From contig CAMPHR010000008.1 of NCBI GenBank assembly GCA_946886075.1, positions 36,984 to 100,983 of the forward strand: DNA of 64,000 nucleotides. The letters are read 5' to 3'. Each line of letters starts with the position of its first letter. Within the stretch, counting starts at the first letter, position 1. Below, in pieces: positions 9,635-18,947 of the stretch. This stretch comes from an uncultured Novosphingobium sp. (GTDB lineage: Bacteria; Pseudomonadota; Alphaproteobacteria; Sphingomonadales; Sphingomonadaceae). The position numbers and the translations under genes are program-made. The notes under the pieces are model-generated. The model did not search any database and was not told the origin of the DNA. It saw only the letters and a list, made by a program, of their open reading frames with translations.

Positions 9635-9665
9635 AAAAAAAGGGCGCGTCGAAATCGACGCGCCC
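9635..9665 (-). terminator. Rho-independent terminator of the autotransporter gene
   Basis: A 10-bp perfect stem (GGGCGCGTCG / CGACGCGCCC, loop AAAT on the plus strand) is followed on the minus strand by seven T residues. It begins 20 bp past the autotransporter stop codon. Confidence 0.9.
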
Positions 9666-9685
9666 AGTGCATGAGGAGGGTTGGA

Positions 9686-12600
9686 TCAGAAACCGAAGCT
9701 GATGCCGCCGCGGATCTGAGCCAGGCTGTTGTGCCCGCCGAAGCCGTAGCCACCGGACAGGAACAGGTTGACGCGCTTGTTCACCGAAGCGTCGATGCCC
9801 AATTCGATCAGGCCATGACCATCGGGGTCCACGCCCTTCAGGGTGAAGGCATTGCCGCCGCCCACATATTGGACGGTGCGTTCGCTGCCGATGTTACCCT
9901 GGAAGCTGTACTGCACCTTGGCATAGGGGCGGTACGCGACACCTTCGACATCACCCAGCAGAGCGCCTGCCTTCACACCGATAACCGGCGAGAAGACCGT
10001 CTTTGACGCGTCATCGACATTGAGCCCGATGCCGGCGCCGCCTTCTTCGGTGAAGCCGTTCATCGACCAGCGGCGCAGAGCCAGCTTACCATAGGGCGTC
10101 ACGACGAGACCGTTGCCAGCCGCGAAGTCATAACCCAGTTCCAGGCTGGCATCCCACTGCGAACCCTTGAAGTCGCCTTCAATGGTACGGGCAAGCAGGG
10201 TCAGGTCGCGTTCGACTTCAAACTTCGAGAAGCCATAGGCGAACTGGAAGCTGCCGTAGAAGGGACCGAAGCCCTGGGTCGCATAGGCACCGATGGTGTA
10301 GGTGCGGACCTGCGCTTCTTCCGGCGAACCCTTGGCCGACACGTCATGCTGACCATAGCCGAAGCCGATGCCGAAGGCGCCGTCTTCCTGGTAAGCGACG
10401 TCGATACCGAAGGCGCCACCATAGCTGTTGGTCTTGATCCGCGACGCACCCGAATTGCCGCCGCCCGTCTTGGCGAAGTTAGCCGAGGGGTTGAACCACA
10501 GCTGGGTGCCCAGCGCTTCTCCATAACCGCGACGCGCCGCCAGACGGCTGACCGTGGTGTTGAAGACCGCGTTCTGATCGACCGCAGCAAGCGAACCGTA
10601 GATCTCCGCCGAGGAAAGCTCGTTGAAGACCTGCGCTGCCTGTGCGCTGTTCAGGCGCCAGTCGAGACCGGCAGCGATGTTGGCGATGTCCTGAGCGTTG
10701 GCGATTTCAGTCGCGGTGGCAAAGCCGTTGCCGCCAGCAGCGTCCGTGTTCACACGGGCGATGACGTCAGCAAGAGCGCTGTCCAGACCCACAGCCGCGG
10801 CAGCCGCGTTGCGGTTGGTTGCACCGACAGCGTAGCTGTTGCGGGTGGCTTCGATCGACACGGTCTTGGCGGCCGTGTCATGCGTCAGGCCGAAGGTGAC
10901 GAACTGCGAGCCCAGCGATGAGGTCGCGGTTGCCGTGACATCGCCCGTTCCAGTGTAGGTGAACAGCGTGTAGCCGTCGCCTGTGGAATAGAGGCTGTCC
11001 TTCGACACGGTCACAGCGACCTTGCCGCCCAAGTTCAGGTTCCCGTCCACCGTGACGGATGACGGCGTCGAGAAGACACCGGCATTTTCCGGAGTGGTGA
11101 AGTAGGGAATGCCAACGCCGCCAGTGATCGGACCCAGAACTTCCGGAGCCGAACCACCATTGGCGATGCTGAGGCCGTTGCGGATCAGCGAGGGGTTGAC
11201 GCCCACAACCGTCGTGCCGGTGGCAGTCTGGGTGTAGTTGCCCTGCTGATAGACTTCGATGCCCTTGATCGCTTCCGGACCCGGCGTGACGATGCTGTTG
11301 CCGACCGTGCGGATGAAGGTCGGTGCGCGGCGGCCGAGGACCAGGGTCGCATCGTTATTGATGTTGCCCTTGATGCCGAAGACCGCGTCGGTCGAACCGG
11401 CGACGTCCAGCTGAAGCTCGCCAGCCTGTACGTTGAGGTTGCCGACATCCATCGTCCAGGCAGCAGGCGTGGAGCCTTCCGCCGGAGCATATTCAGCGCC
11501 CGTCACGACGAAGGTGCCAGCGCCCGTCTTGTTGACGGTGTTGACGCCCAGCACGCGCACTGCGGTGGGGTTGAACAAGCCTTCTGCGTCTTCCGGCAGG
11601 GTTGCGACCGGCGCGAAGTTGGCCGGTGAGGTCGAGGCGGCTGGCTTGAACTCGCTAGCTCCGAGGAAGCCGTTGCCGTTCAGGTTGACCGTGGTGTTGG
11701 TCAGGTAGGCGCCAATGTCATCGCGCTGGGCGTCGATGTCACCAAGCGTGATCGAACCATTGTTGAGGTTGATCGTGGCGTTGATGTCAGCCGTCTTGAC
11801 GGCAGCTTCGCCACCGACAGTCAGGTTGAACGCTGCGGGATCAACGTTGCTCGCGCCGAGGGTTGCAACACCGTAGGACGACAAGGCCGAGTTCAGTTCC
11901 GACGCAATCTCGTCCTGCGTCGATACCGCACCCGTGACGTTGAAGCCGCGGGAGATGCCGTTCTGGTCGACCGTGTAGGTCTGCGCAGCCGGAGCGGCCG
12001 TGACGTCAACCGTGGTGGTGTTGATCGTCGCATCCACCGTAGCCGTGCCGCTGAACACCGAGCCGCCGAGCGTGGTGGTGCCCGTCAGGATGCCGTTGTT
12101 CGTGACAGTGCCGGTAACACCTTCCAGCTCGACGTCACCGAAGGCGATGCCGCTGTTGGTGAAGCTGGCGTTTCCGCCGACCGGAGCCGCCGTGACGGTG
12201 GCTGCGACCGTGCGGGTGCCCGGGATGGTCGGGTTGGTGTCAGTGATGGTCGCGGAGCCGCCCTGATCCAACGCCGAAACGCTGAAGACGTTACCGTCGC
12301 CAAGAGTGCCGAGCGAGCCGTTGTTGACGAGCGATGCGGAGGTCAGACCTTCCACCTCTACGTCGCCCAGGACGGTGCCGTTATTCGTGACCGAAGCCGC
12401 GGCGCCGATGGGTTGACCGGTGAGCGTGGTGACTTCGCTGACGGGGGTGAAGCCGTCGGCTGCATAGGTGGTGACGACTTCCTGGCTGCCGCCCAAGCCG
12501 AGGCTGTTCGCGAACAGGCTGCCAGTCCCAAAGCTACCATCGCCGATGACGCTGCCTTCGCCGATGGTGATCGATGCACCGCCGACGCCCGAAGCGAACA

Positions 12601-14569
12601 CGTTGCCCGCTACGCTGGGCACGCCCTGCTGCGAGGGAGCGTCCACGACAACGGAAGCCTGACCGCCTGCGGCGGTGAAGCTGCTGCTGTCGCTGCTGGT
12701 GGTCAGCGTATCGATGCCCCCAGCGACGCTGTAATTGTCAACGCTTTCGCTGTTGAACAGGTCGGTGCCCGAAGAGGCGAAGACCGATCCACCAACCGAA
12801 CCGGTGATGTTGGCGCTCGCGTTACCGAAGGCCGAGGTGACGCTGGCGTCGCCGTCGATACGTCCGGCATTGTTCAGCGTGGCGTTACCTGCGACAGCCG
12901 GAGCGGCTTGGGTCGAGGAAGTGGTGACAACAGCCGTGCCATCCCCTGCCGCATCTACGGTGCGTGTAGTGGAGTTGGCGAAAGCCACGTCAGCGGGCGT
13001 GAAGGCGAACGGGCCGACCTGCGCGGTGCTGACAGACACGTTGCCAGCGACAGCTGCGTCCGCGCCAATGTCGGCCGATGCCGAAGCGGTGCCCGCAACA
13101 TTCACGTTGCCACCCACATTAGCCGCGCCCTGAAGCGCGACGGACGCCGGGCCGCCTGTCTGGCTCTGCGTGAACTCCGTGCTGGCGGTCGAGCTATTGC
13201 CCTGGAAGACGCCAGCATCGTAGGTGTCGGTGCTTTCCGAAGCGGTCGTCACATTGATGGCGAAACCCTGGCTCGTCGAGCTGACGTTGCCGGAGATCTG
13301 GCCGCCGTTGACGTTAACCGCACTGCCTGCATTGCCTGAGGAGAACACATCGCCGTTGAGGCCCGAATCTCCGGGGGCAACCGTTCCACTGACGTTGACG
13401 GTGCTCGTGCCGCCGGTGGTGGCGAAGTCCGTCGTGTCGAGGCTGGTAGCAATGACCGCGCCGGTGCCTGCGCCGTCGCGATTATCGGTCAGAACGTCGG
13501 TGCTGGCCGTGGCGGTTGAACTGCCCTGCGCCGTCGATGACACGTCGCCATAGACGCTGCCGCTGACGGTGGCCGTGCTGTTGGCGGCGGAGAACTGGCT
13601 GACGCTGCCGTCATTGCCGGTGCCGAAGTTCAGCGAGCCGTTGATGCCCGCATAAGTGCCAGTGACATCGCCGCCGACAGTTTCGCTGGAGCTGCTCGAC
13701 TCGGTCGTCGTGGTCGTGCCCGACACGGTAACGGTGGGGCCAGTGCTGGTCGAGACCGTGCTGCCGCTCGAAGCTGCGGTCTCGCCGAGGACCTGGCCGT
13801 TGTTCGCGATCGTGATCGCACCGGTGTCCGAATCGGCATCGACATCGCCGCTGATCCGCCCTGCGGCAGCGTTGGTGATCGAGATCGCGCCTTCCGTTGT
13901 CGACGCGAGGGCATTGCCGCCGACCGTGCCGCTGTTGGCGAGGGTGGCAGAACCAGTGTTTGCAGAGCCGGAAATGTCTCCATCCACGGCACCGTTGTTG
14001 GTGACGGAGACATTGGCTGCATCAAGTGCAACGCCGCTGATGCTGCCGCCAACTTCGCCCGCCGTGCCATTTACCAGGGTCACGTCGCCATAGGCTGCGC
14101 CGCTGATATTGCCATCGACTGCGCCATTATTGGTGATCGAAGCCGCGCCGCCGAAGCCATTGGCGCTGATGCTGCCAGCCACTTCGCCATTGTTGGTGGC
14201 GGTGAAGCTGTTTGCCGCAGCCGTGGTGCCGACGCCGCCAAAGGCGATCCCGGTTACACTTCCGTCATTGGTCAGCGAAACCGCGCCGTCGCCTTCGCCA
14301 GCAGCATAGCCGCCCGCGACGAAATCATAGCCGACAGCGCCACCGGTGATGTCCGCACCAGCGGCGATCGTGACGGTCAGATCGGGGTTGGCAGGCGTGG
14401 TGATCGCAGCGTCGATGTCGGCGTTCACTGCAGCAGCCGTGCCTGCCCCGGTGGGTACGTTCACGGTGGCGGGAGCGGCGGCGGCTCCGCTGGCGTTGGC
14501 AAGCAGCGCCATCGCCGGCATCGAGGCTGACAGAAGCAGCATCCGATGCAGTTTCGAGTTAGTTCTCAT
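9686..14569 (-). CDS. Autotransporter (type Va secretion) with long repetitive passenger
   Basis: This 1627-aa surface protein has a signal peptide (residues 1-31, ending ASGAAAA). The passenger, about 1300 residues, is rich in Ala, Gly, Ser, Thr and Asn and is built from short repeats of the type VTNNGAVDGNISG. This is the pattern of a right-handed beta-helix. The last 280 or so residues form the autotransporter barrel (GYGEALGTQLWFNPSANFAKT onward, strands such as GAFGIGFGYGQHDVSAKG) and the protein ends in Phe, as outer-membrane barrels do. No protease triad or adhesin motif is obvious, so adhesion or aggregation is only a guess. A strong terminator follows; the promoter region is shared with the divergent HTH/S24 regulator. 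Confidence 0.88.
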   Translation of the reverse strand: MRTNSKLHRMLLLSASMPAMALLANASGAAAAPATVNVPTGAGTAAAVNADIDAAITTPANPDLTVTIAAGADITGGAVGYDFVAGGYAAGEGDGAVSLTNDGSVTGIAFGGVGTTAAANSFTATNNGEVAGSISANGFGGAASITNNGAVDGNISGAAYGDVTLVNGTAGEVGGSISGVALDAANVSVTNNGAVDGDISGSANTGSATLANSGTVGGNALASTTEGAISITNAAAGRISGDVDADSDTGAITIANNGQVLGETAASSGSTVSTSTGPTVTVSGTTTTTESSSSSETVGGDVTGTYAGINGSLNFGTGNDGSVSQFSAANSTATVSGSVYGDVSSTAQGSSTATASTDVLTDNRDGAGTGAVIATSLDTTDFATTGGTSTVNVSGTVAPGDSGLNGDVFSSGNAGSAVNVNGGQISGNVSSTSQGFAINVTTASESTDTYDAGVFQGNSSTASTEFTQSQTGGPASVALQGAANVGGNVNVAGTASASADIGADAAVAGNVSVSTAQVGPFAFTPADVAFANSTTRTVDAAGDGTAVVTTSSTQAAPAVAGNATLNNAGRIDGDASVTSAFGNASANITGSVGGSVFASSGTDLFNSESVDNYSVAGGIDTLTTSSDSSSFTAAGGQASVVVDAPSQQGVPSVAGNVFASGVGGASITIGEGSVIGDGSFGTGSLFANSLGLGGSQEVVTTYAADGFTPVSEVTTLTGQPIGAAASVTNNGTVLGDVEVEGLTSASLVNNGSLGTLGDGNVFSVSALDQGGSATITDTNPTIPGTRTVAATVTAAPVGGNASFTNSGIAFGDVELEGVTGTVTNNGILTGTTTLGGSVFSGTATVDATINTTTVDVTAAPAAQTYTVDQNGISRGFNVTGAVSTQDEIASELNSALSSYGVATLGASNVDPAAFNLTVGGEAAVKTADINATINLNNGSITLGDIDAQRDDIGAYLTNTTVNLNGNGFLGASEFKPAASTSPANFAPVATLPEDAEGLFNPTAVRVLGVNTVNKTGAGTFVVTGAEYAPAEGSTPAAWTMDVGNLNVQAGELQLDVAGSTDAVFGIKGNINNDATLVLGRRAPTFIRTVGNSIVTPGPEAIKGIEVYQQGNYTQTATGTTVVGVNPSLIRNGLSIANGGSAPEVLGPITGGVGIPYFTTPENAGVFSTPSSVTVDGNLNLGGKVAVTVSKDSLYSTGDGYTLFTYTGTGDVTATATSSLGSQFVTFGLTHDTAAKTVSIEATRNSYAVGATNRNAAAAAVGLDSALADVIARVNTDAAGGNGFATATEIANAQDIANIAAGLDWRLNSAQAAQVFNELSSAEIYGSLAAVDQNAVFNTTVSRLAARRGYGEALGTQLWFNPSANFAKTGGGNSGASRIKTNSYGGAFGIDVAYQEDGAFGIGFGYGQHDVSAKGSPEEAQVRTYTIGAYATQGFGPFYGSFQFAYGFSKFEVERDLTLLARTIEGDFKGSQWDASLELGYDFAAGNGLVVTPYGKLALRRWSMNGFTEEGGAGIGLNVDDASKTVFSPVIGVKAGALLGDVEGVAYRPYAKVQYSFQGNIGSERTVQYVGGGNAFTLKGVDPDGHGLIELGIDASVNKRVNLFLSGGYGFGGHNSLAQIRGGISFGF

Positions 14570-14721
14570 TCGTCATTCCCCTAGTCATCGAGCAAATCCG
14601 CGAAGCCAGGCGGCGCAGGGGAGAAAGGACCGGGGCGACACCAGCCCGGCCTTTCCGCATCTAGATGCGCGGTGAAATCCCCTTCACCCCCTGCATACGC
14701 CAGACGCACTTCGCATGCGTG

Positions 14722-14878
14722 TGCGCAACTTGCGCAAATTTCCTATGCGCAATCCAAAGCAATCGCAATCGCTTTTTGCGACAACGCAAATCAATGCGCA
14801 AATAACTCCGGGTTTTTACCCATTTATGTCCGGAATGGCGGCGTTTCGTATGAATCTGCTGGAAATTAATATGCGCAA
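14722..14878. promoter_or_regulatory. Cluster of TGCGCAA motifs
   Basis: TGCGCAA occurs at 14722, 14731, 14746, 14795 and 14872. The copy at 14731 sits in a full TTGCGCAA palindrome, and TTGCG-ACAA-CGCAA lies at 14776-14789. Such density in 157 bp suggests binding sites for a regulator of the autotransporter. Confidence 0.5.
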
Positions 14879-14956
14879 ATTGTATGACTGTTCAATATGC
14901 AATTGGCAGGTTTGCAGCGGGAATGTGAAGGCTTCTAGAAACTACGCAAACGGTGT

Positions 14957-15005
14957 CGCACAGATGTGCGGCCGTCGTTTCTACCGAAGTGGTCACACCG
15001 GTGTG
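14957..15005 (+). promoter_or_regulatory. Two palindromes just upstream of the S24 regulator
   Basis: CGCACA-GA-TGTGCG (14957-14970) and CACACCGGTGTG (14994-15005) are both perfect dyads, with centres 36 bp apart and 24 bp between the second and the ATG. The position fits autorepression by the adjacent CI/LexA-like protein. Confidence 0.5.
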
Positions 15006-15028
15006 CCCAAAGCAGGCGCGGAAAAATC

Positions 15029-15763
15029 ATGCCTTTTGATTACGAGTGGGATCAGCAGAAAGCGCGGGGGCTGATCAGCTGCCTGATCGAGGAAACTGGG
15101 CTTTCCGCGACTGAGGTGGCGCGCCGGTCAGGATTGTCGCCGTCGACGCTCACGCGCATCTACCCCACCCCATCGGTCGGCTATTCGCTTTCCGCGCGGA
15201 GCATTTCCAAACTAAGGGAAGCATTTCCTGAGCCGTTTGCCATGTGCGAGGCACGGGAGACCCTGCCCTCCTCGTCGCCAGCCCACAGCCATATGGTGAA
15301 GGAGCGGCCGATGCCCTTCGCCATGCCGAGCGATCGCTCCATCCCTGTCTATGCCGCCTCGCTCCTGTTCCCCGATGAAGACAGCATCTCTGTCGCCAAC
15401 GACCTGGAGATTTGGGAAGGCGACTTCACTCAACCGGCTGCCTACATGCCTGCGCCCTTTGGCCGGGGAGATGCCGGCCGATATTTCGCCATCTACATTC
15501 CGAGCGAAGCGATGGAGCCGCGTTTCCGGGCCGGCGAGCGGGTTATCGTCGACAGGATCAAGCCTGCCTCGATCGACACAGACGTCATCGTCCAGCTACG
15601 CGATGAGGATGAGCGATCATTGTGGACGATAGGCAAGCTGAGCGCCCGAGACCGCAATCTGATCGGCCTGATGCAATATAAGGACCGGGTGACCGCATCG
15701 ATCCACCGCAGCAAGGTCAGGCACATCTTTCCCATCATAGGGATGCTTGACGACGAGGCTTGA
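15029..15763 (+). CDS. HTH / S24 peptidase-like transcriptional regulator (CI-LexA type)
   Basis: The 244-aa regulator has an N-terminal helix-turn-helix (GLSATEVARRSGLSPSTLTRI, about residues 24-44). Its C-terminal half resembles the LexA/CI peptidase-dimerisation domain: PSEAMEPRFRAGERVIVD carries the candidate nucleophile serine, and the later IGKLSARD carries a candidate general-base lysine. Self-cleavage is therefore possible but not shown. The start is ATG 15029; the open frame extends upstream, but that part overlaps palindromic operator-like DNA. It is divergent from the autotransporter and no phage genes are nearby, so it may control that surface protein rather than a prophage. Confidence 0.75.
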   Translation: MPFDYEWDQQKARGLISCLIEETGLSATEVARRSGLSPSTLTRIYPTPSVGYSLSARSISKLREAFPEPFAMCEARETLPSSSPAHSHMVKERPMPFAMPSDRSIPVYAASLLFPDEDSISVANDLEIWEGDFTQPAAYMPAPFGRGDAGRYFAIYIPSEAMEPRFRAGERVIVDRIKPASIDTDVIVQLRDEDERSLWTIGKLSARDRNLIGLMQYKDRVTASIHRSKVRHIFPIIGMLDDEA

Positions 15764-15810
15764 GGCTGGCCGGCTATCTTTTCAGCAGCCCGGCCAATCG
15801 CCTGAGGCCT

Positions 15811-16602
15811 TCACAAAAGAAATTGTCCCTCGATCACCGTGCGGCAGGCGCCGGTGAGGGTGACACGATCACCCTCCAGCCGACAATCCAGCCTGCCGCC
15901 ACGAGCAGAGGCCTGGAGTGCGCTGAGCTTTGTCTTGCCGAGACGCGACGCCCAGAACGGGGTGAGCAGGCAATGCGCCGAGCCGGTCACGGGATCCTCG
16001 TCCACGCCGCCGCCAGGCACGAAGGCGCGGCTGATGATGTCGCTTTCCTCGCCCAGTGCGGTCGCGATCAGCATGATGTCGCCGAGCGCCCTTAGCGCCG
16101 CATAGTCTGGCCGCAGAGCGCGGACGGCGGCAGCGTCAGGAAAAAGGAACAGGCCGTAGCCGCCATCGCGCCAATGGGATTCGATGGGGACGCCGCCGAG
16201 CCCGGTGGCAAGGTCAGGCAGCGGGCGCGGCTCCATGTGCCAGGCGGGTAGCGACAGCGCATAGCCATCGCGATCCCGTGAGACAGAGAGGACGCCCACA
16301 TGCCGGGTGCTGAAACGGAGCGCAGTACGGCTGCCCATCAAGACATGGCCGCTCGCGAGCGTGGCGTGGCCGCAAAGCTTCACCTCGACCGTGGGCGTGA
16401 ACCAGCGCAGCGCATAGTCAGCGTCAGGATCATCGGGCAAGGGAACGGTGAAGGCCGTTTCGGAAAGATTGTTTTCAGCCGCGATCGCCTGAAGCGTGGC
16501 ATCGTCCAGCCAGCGGCCGAGCGGCATTACGGCGGCAGGATTGCCGGTGAATGGCGCGTCGGCGAAGGCATCGACTTGGGTGAAGGGAAGGATGGTCATC
16601 AA
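15811..16602 (-). CDS. PhzF-family isomerase/epimerase-like protein
   Basis: The 263-aa protein belongs to the PhzF / diaminopimelate-epimerase fold family. The N-terminal half has VDAFADAPFTGNPAAV, and NNLSETAF contains the conserved glutamate used as acid/base in PhzF. The second half has a related motif, VDEDPVTGSAHC. Nothing else from phenazine synthesis is present, so it is one of the many PhzF relatives of unknown substrate. The start may be Met1 or Met2 (16602 or 16599). Confidence 0.85.
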   Translation of the reverse strand: MMTILPFTQVDAFADAPFTGNPAAVMPLGRWLDDATLQAIAAENNLSETAFTVPLPDDPDADYALRWFTPTVEVKLCGHATLASGHVLMGSRTALRFSTRHVGVLSVSRDRDGYALSLPAWHMEPRPLPDLATGLGGVPIESHWRDGGYGLFLFPDAAAVRALRPDYAALRALGDIMLIATALGEESDIISRAFVPGGGVDEDPVTGSAHCLLTPFWASRLGKTKLSALQASARGGRLDCRLEGDRVTLTGACRTVIEGQFLL

Positions 16603-17041
16603 TGGGGTCCGCTGATTTCTGACGCCATGATGGCGGCAGGCGGCGCGGGATGACAGGGCCAGCGGGCAGATAGTGGTCTGGGCGGGAGGTGCGCGTCCCT
16701 ATGGTTATGCGCGGGTCGGCATGTAGGCGGGAGATGCCAGAGTTTGCAGGCATCACGATGCGGAGGCGAGAGAAGGCTCCCGACGATCCCCCGCCTCCGC
16801 TGGCTTCACGGCAGATGGGAACGGAACGAAATGGGCCAGCCACATGCATGGCTGGCCCGTGTTCGCGGCTTTAGGGGACGTTTTGACCGTCAAGCCATGC
16901 TCAGCATGTTGACGCTCCCCAGGCTTACGCACTGCCGCTCGCCCTCCCACGGGCGATCGATAACAGCGACTTTAACGCAGATTTATTGAGTCGTCTCGCC
17001 CTTATGTGGCTTTCAACGGGAAATCGGCTCGGGTCAGCCTG
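16603..17041. other. Intergenic region with nested hairpins downstream of aroC
   Basis: I see no credible gene in these 439 bp. The part nearest aroC folds, on the minus strand, into several stems: CGCCC/GGGCG, GGGGA...TCCCC enclosing GTCAA/TTGAC, and a perfect 10-bp stem at 16833-16858. The remainder has no clear feature. Confidence 0.6.
16833..16858 (-). terminator. Strong hairpin, possible end of the aroC transcript
   Basis: GGGCCAGCCA / TGGCTGGCCC is a perfect 10-bp stem with a 6-base loop. On the minus strand it is followed by ATTTCGTTC, a poor T-tract, so termination is likely but not certain. Confidence 0.5.
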
Positions 17042-18115
17042 TCAGGCGCCGCCGCACTGCGCGCGGTGGAGCAGCTTCTGGTCAGCCAGCACCAGCGCCA
17101 TCATCGCCTCCACCACGGGAGCGCCGCGGATGCCAACGCAAGGATCGTGACGGCCCTTGGTGATGATGTCGGATGCTTCGCCCTCGCGGGTGATGGTTTC
17201 CACCGGGATGAGGATGGAGCTGGTCGGCTTGAAGGCGACGCGCAGCTTCACGGGCTGGCCGGTGGAAATACCTCCGGCGATGCCGCCCGCATGGTTGGCA
17301 AGGAAAGCCGGGCCATCCTCGCCGGGCCGCATCGGGTCGGCATTTTGCTCCCCGCGCAGCCGGGCCGCAGCAAAGCCGTCGCCGATCTCGACGCCCTTGA
17401 CCGCGTTGATGCTCATCATCGCGGCGGCGAGTTCGCTGTCGAGCTTGGCATAGAGCGGCGCGCCCCAGCCTGCGGGCACGCCCGAGGCTACACATTCCAC
17501 CACGGCACCCAGGGATGAGCCATCCTTGCGCGCGTCGTCGACTAGTTGCTCCCAGCGCCTTGCGGCTTCCGGATCGGGGCAGAAGAAGGGATTGTTGCCG
17601 ATCTCCGCAGCATCGAAACGGGCGAAGTCGATCGCGTCTCCGCCGATTTCGCTGACATAGGCGAAGATGTCGACTTCCGGCACGACGAGGCGGGCGACCG
17701 CGCCAGCCGCCACCCGGGACGCGGTTTCTCGCGCCGAGGAACGGCCACCGCCGCGATAGTCGCGGAAGCCATATTTGGCGTCATAGGCATAGTCTGCGTG
17801 GCCGGGGCGATAGGCCTTCGCGACGTCGGAATAATCCTTCGACCGCTGGTCGGTATTTTCGATCATCAGGCTGATCGGCGTACCTGTAGTGCGGCCTTCG
17901 AATATGCCCGACAAGATGCGCACTTCGTCGGGCTCACGCCGCTGCGTAGTGAATTTGGAGGTGCCCGGCTTGCGCTTGTCGAGGAAGGGCTGAATGTCGG
18001 CTTCGCTCAGGGGCAGGCCGGGGGGGCAGCCGTCAACGACCGCGCCGATTGCCGGGCCGTGGCTTTCGCCCCAGGTAGAAAAGCGGAAGACGCGGCCGAA
18101 TGTGTTGAAGCTCAT
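17042..18115 (-). CDS. aroC: Chorismate synthase
   Basis: This 357-aa enzyme converts 5-enolpyruvylshikimate-3-phosphate to chorismate with reduced FMN, the last step of the shikimate pathway. Signature segments are all present: the N-terminal [18 protein letters not shown], the FMN/substrate-binding [32 protein letters not shown], and the C-terminal [18 protein letters not shown]. The length is normal. It follows fabI on the same strand with a 22-bp gap, probably as the last gene of a dnaJ-yihY-fabI-aroC transcription unit. Confidence 0.96.
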   Translation of the reverse strand: MSFNTFGRVFRFSTWGESHGPAIGAVVDGCPPGLPLSEADIQPFLDKRKPGTSKFTTQRREPDEVRILSGIFEGRTTGTPISLMIENTDQRSKDYSDVAKAYRPGHADYAYDAKYGFRDYRGGGRSSARETASRVAAGAVARLVVPEVDIFAYVSEIGGDAIDFARFDAAEIGNNPFFCPDPEAARRWEQLVDDARKDGSSLGAVVECVASGVPAGWGAPLYAKLDSELAAAMMSINAVKGVEIGDGFAAARLRGEQNADPMRPGEDGPAFLANHAGGIAGGISTGQPVKLRVAFKPTSSILIPVETITREGEASDIITKGRHDPCVGIRGAPVVEAMMALVLADQKLLHRAQCGGA

Positions 18116-18137
18116 GCCCTGCCCTTTGGCGCGCGGA

Positions 18138-18947
18138 TCAACCCTTGTCGAGTGCGATGTCGGGGGCGTCCTCGGCCTTCATGCCGATGACATTATAGCC
18201 TGCATCGACATGGTGGACCTCGCCAGTGACGCCCGATGCGAGATCGGAGAGGAGGTAGAGGGCCGCGCCGCCCACATCCCCGATCGTTACGTTGCGGCGG
18301 AGCGGGCTGTTGAGCTCGTTCCACTTCATGATGTAGCGGAAATCGCCGATGCCGCTTGCCGCCAGCGTCTTGATGGGTCCCGCCGAGATGGCGTTGACGC
18401 GGATATTTTCGGGACCCAGGTCCATCGCCAGATATTTGACGCTGGTCTCCAGGGCCGCCTTTGCGACGCCCATTACGTTATAGTGGGGGATGACCTTTTC
18501 CGCGCCATAATAGGAAAGGGTGAGCAGGCTGCCGCCCTCCCCCATCAATGCGCGCGCGCGCTTGGCGACCGCGACGAAGCTGTAGGCCGAGATATTCATT
18601 GTCAGCAGGAAATTTTCGAGGCTGGTGTCGACAAATTTGCCGCGCAGCTCGTTCTTGTCGGAAAAACCGATCGCGTGCACGACGAAGTCGATCTTACCCC
18701 AGCGCGCCTTCACCTCGTCGAAAGCCGCATCGAGCTTTTCCATGTCCGACACATCGCAGTCGAGCAGGAAATCCGATCCCAGTTCCTCCGCCAGCGGGCG
18801 CACGCGCTTTGCCAACGCGTCGCCCTGATAGGAAAAGGCCAGTTCGGCCCCCTGAGCCCGCAGCGCCTTTGAAATCCCCCATGCGAGCGACTTGTCATTC
18901 GCAAGGCCCATGATGAGACCCCGTTTCCCCGCCATCAAGCCCGTCAT
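18138..18947 (-). CDS. fabI: Enoyl-[acyl-carrier-protein] reductase, FabI type
   Basis: This 269-aa NADH-dependent reductase performs the final reduction of each fatty-acid elongation cycle. Visible features are the cofactor-binding start [18 protein letters not shown], the [13 protein letters not shown] stretch, and the catalytic Tyr-x6-Lys in YNVMGVAK, as in other FabI proteins. The conserved [13 protein letters not shown] loop covers the substrate pocket and is part of the triclosan-binding site in this family. Its start overlaps the stop of the YihY gene by 4 bases (ATGA), giving translational coupling. Confidence 0.95.
   Translation of the reverse strand: MTGLMAGKRGLIMGLANDKSLAWGISKALRAQGAELAFSYQGDALAKRVRPLAEELGSDFLLDCDVSDMEKLDAAFDEVKARWGKIDFVVHAIGFSDKNELRGKFVDTSLENFLLTMNISAYSFVAVAKRARALMGEGGSLLTLSYYGAEKVIPHYNVMGVAKAALETSVKYLAMDLGPENIRVNAISAGPIKTLAASGIGDFRYIMKWNELNSPLRRNVTIGDVGGAALYLLSDLASGVTGEVHHVDAGYNVIGMKAEDAPDIALDKG

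Larger units (their letters stand above)
14570..15028. other. Divergent regulatory region, AT-rich, no gene
   Basis: This 459-bp stretch between the autotransporter and the HTH/S24 regulator is clearly more AT-rich than its surroundings. It contains five TGCGCAA motifs, a TTGCG-N4-CGCAA dyad and, close to the regulator start, two further dyads. The short open frames in it lack coding character. Confidence 0.75.

Noticed and set aside
14672..15074. 65- and 119-codon frames upstream of the S24 regulator
   Set aside because: They cover the AT-rich regulatory stretch with repeated motifs and have atypical composition for a protein here.
15029..15763. Prophage repressor interpretation
   Set aside because: No phage structural, replication or integrase genes are adjacent; neighbours are an autotransporter and a PhzF-like gene.
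15811..16602. Phenazine biosynthesis
   Set aside because: A single PhzF-fold protein without phzA-E/G neighbours does not support a phenazine pathway.
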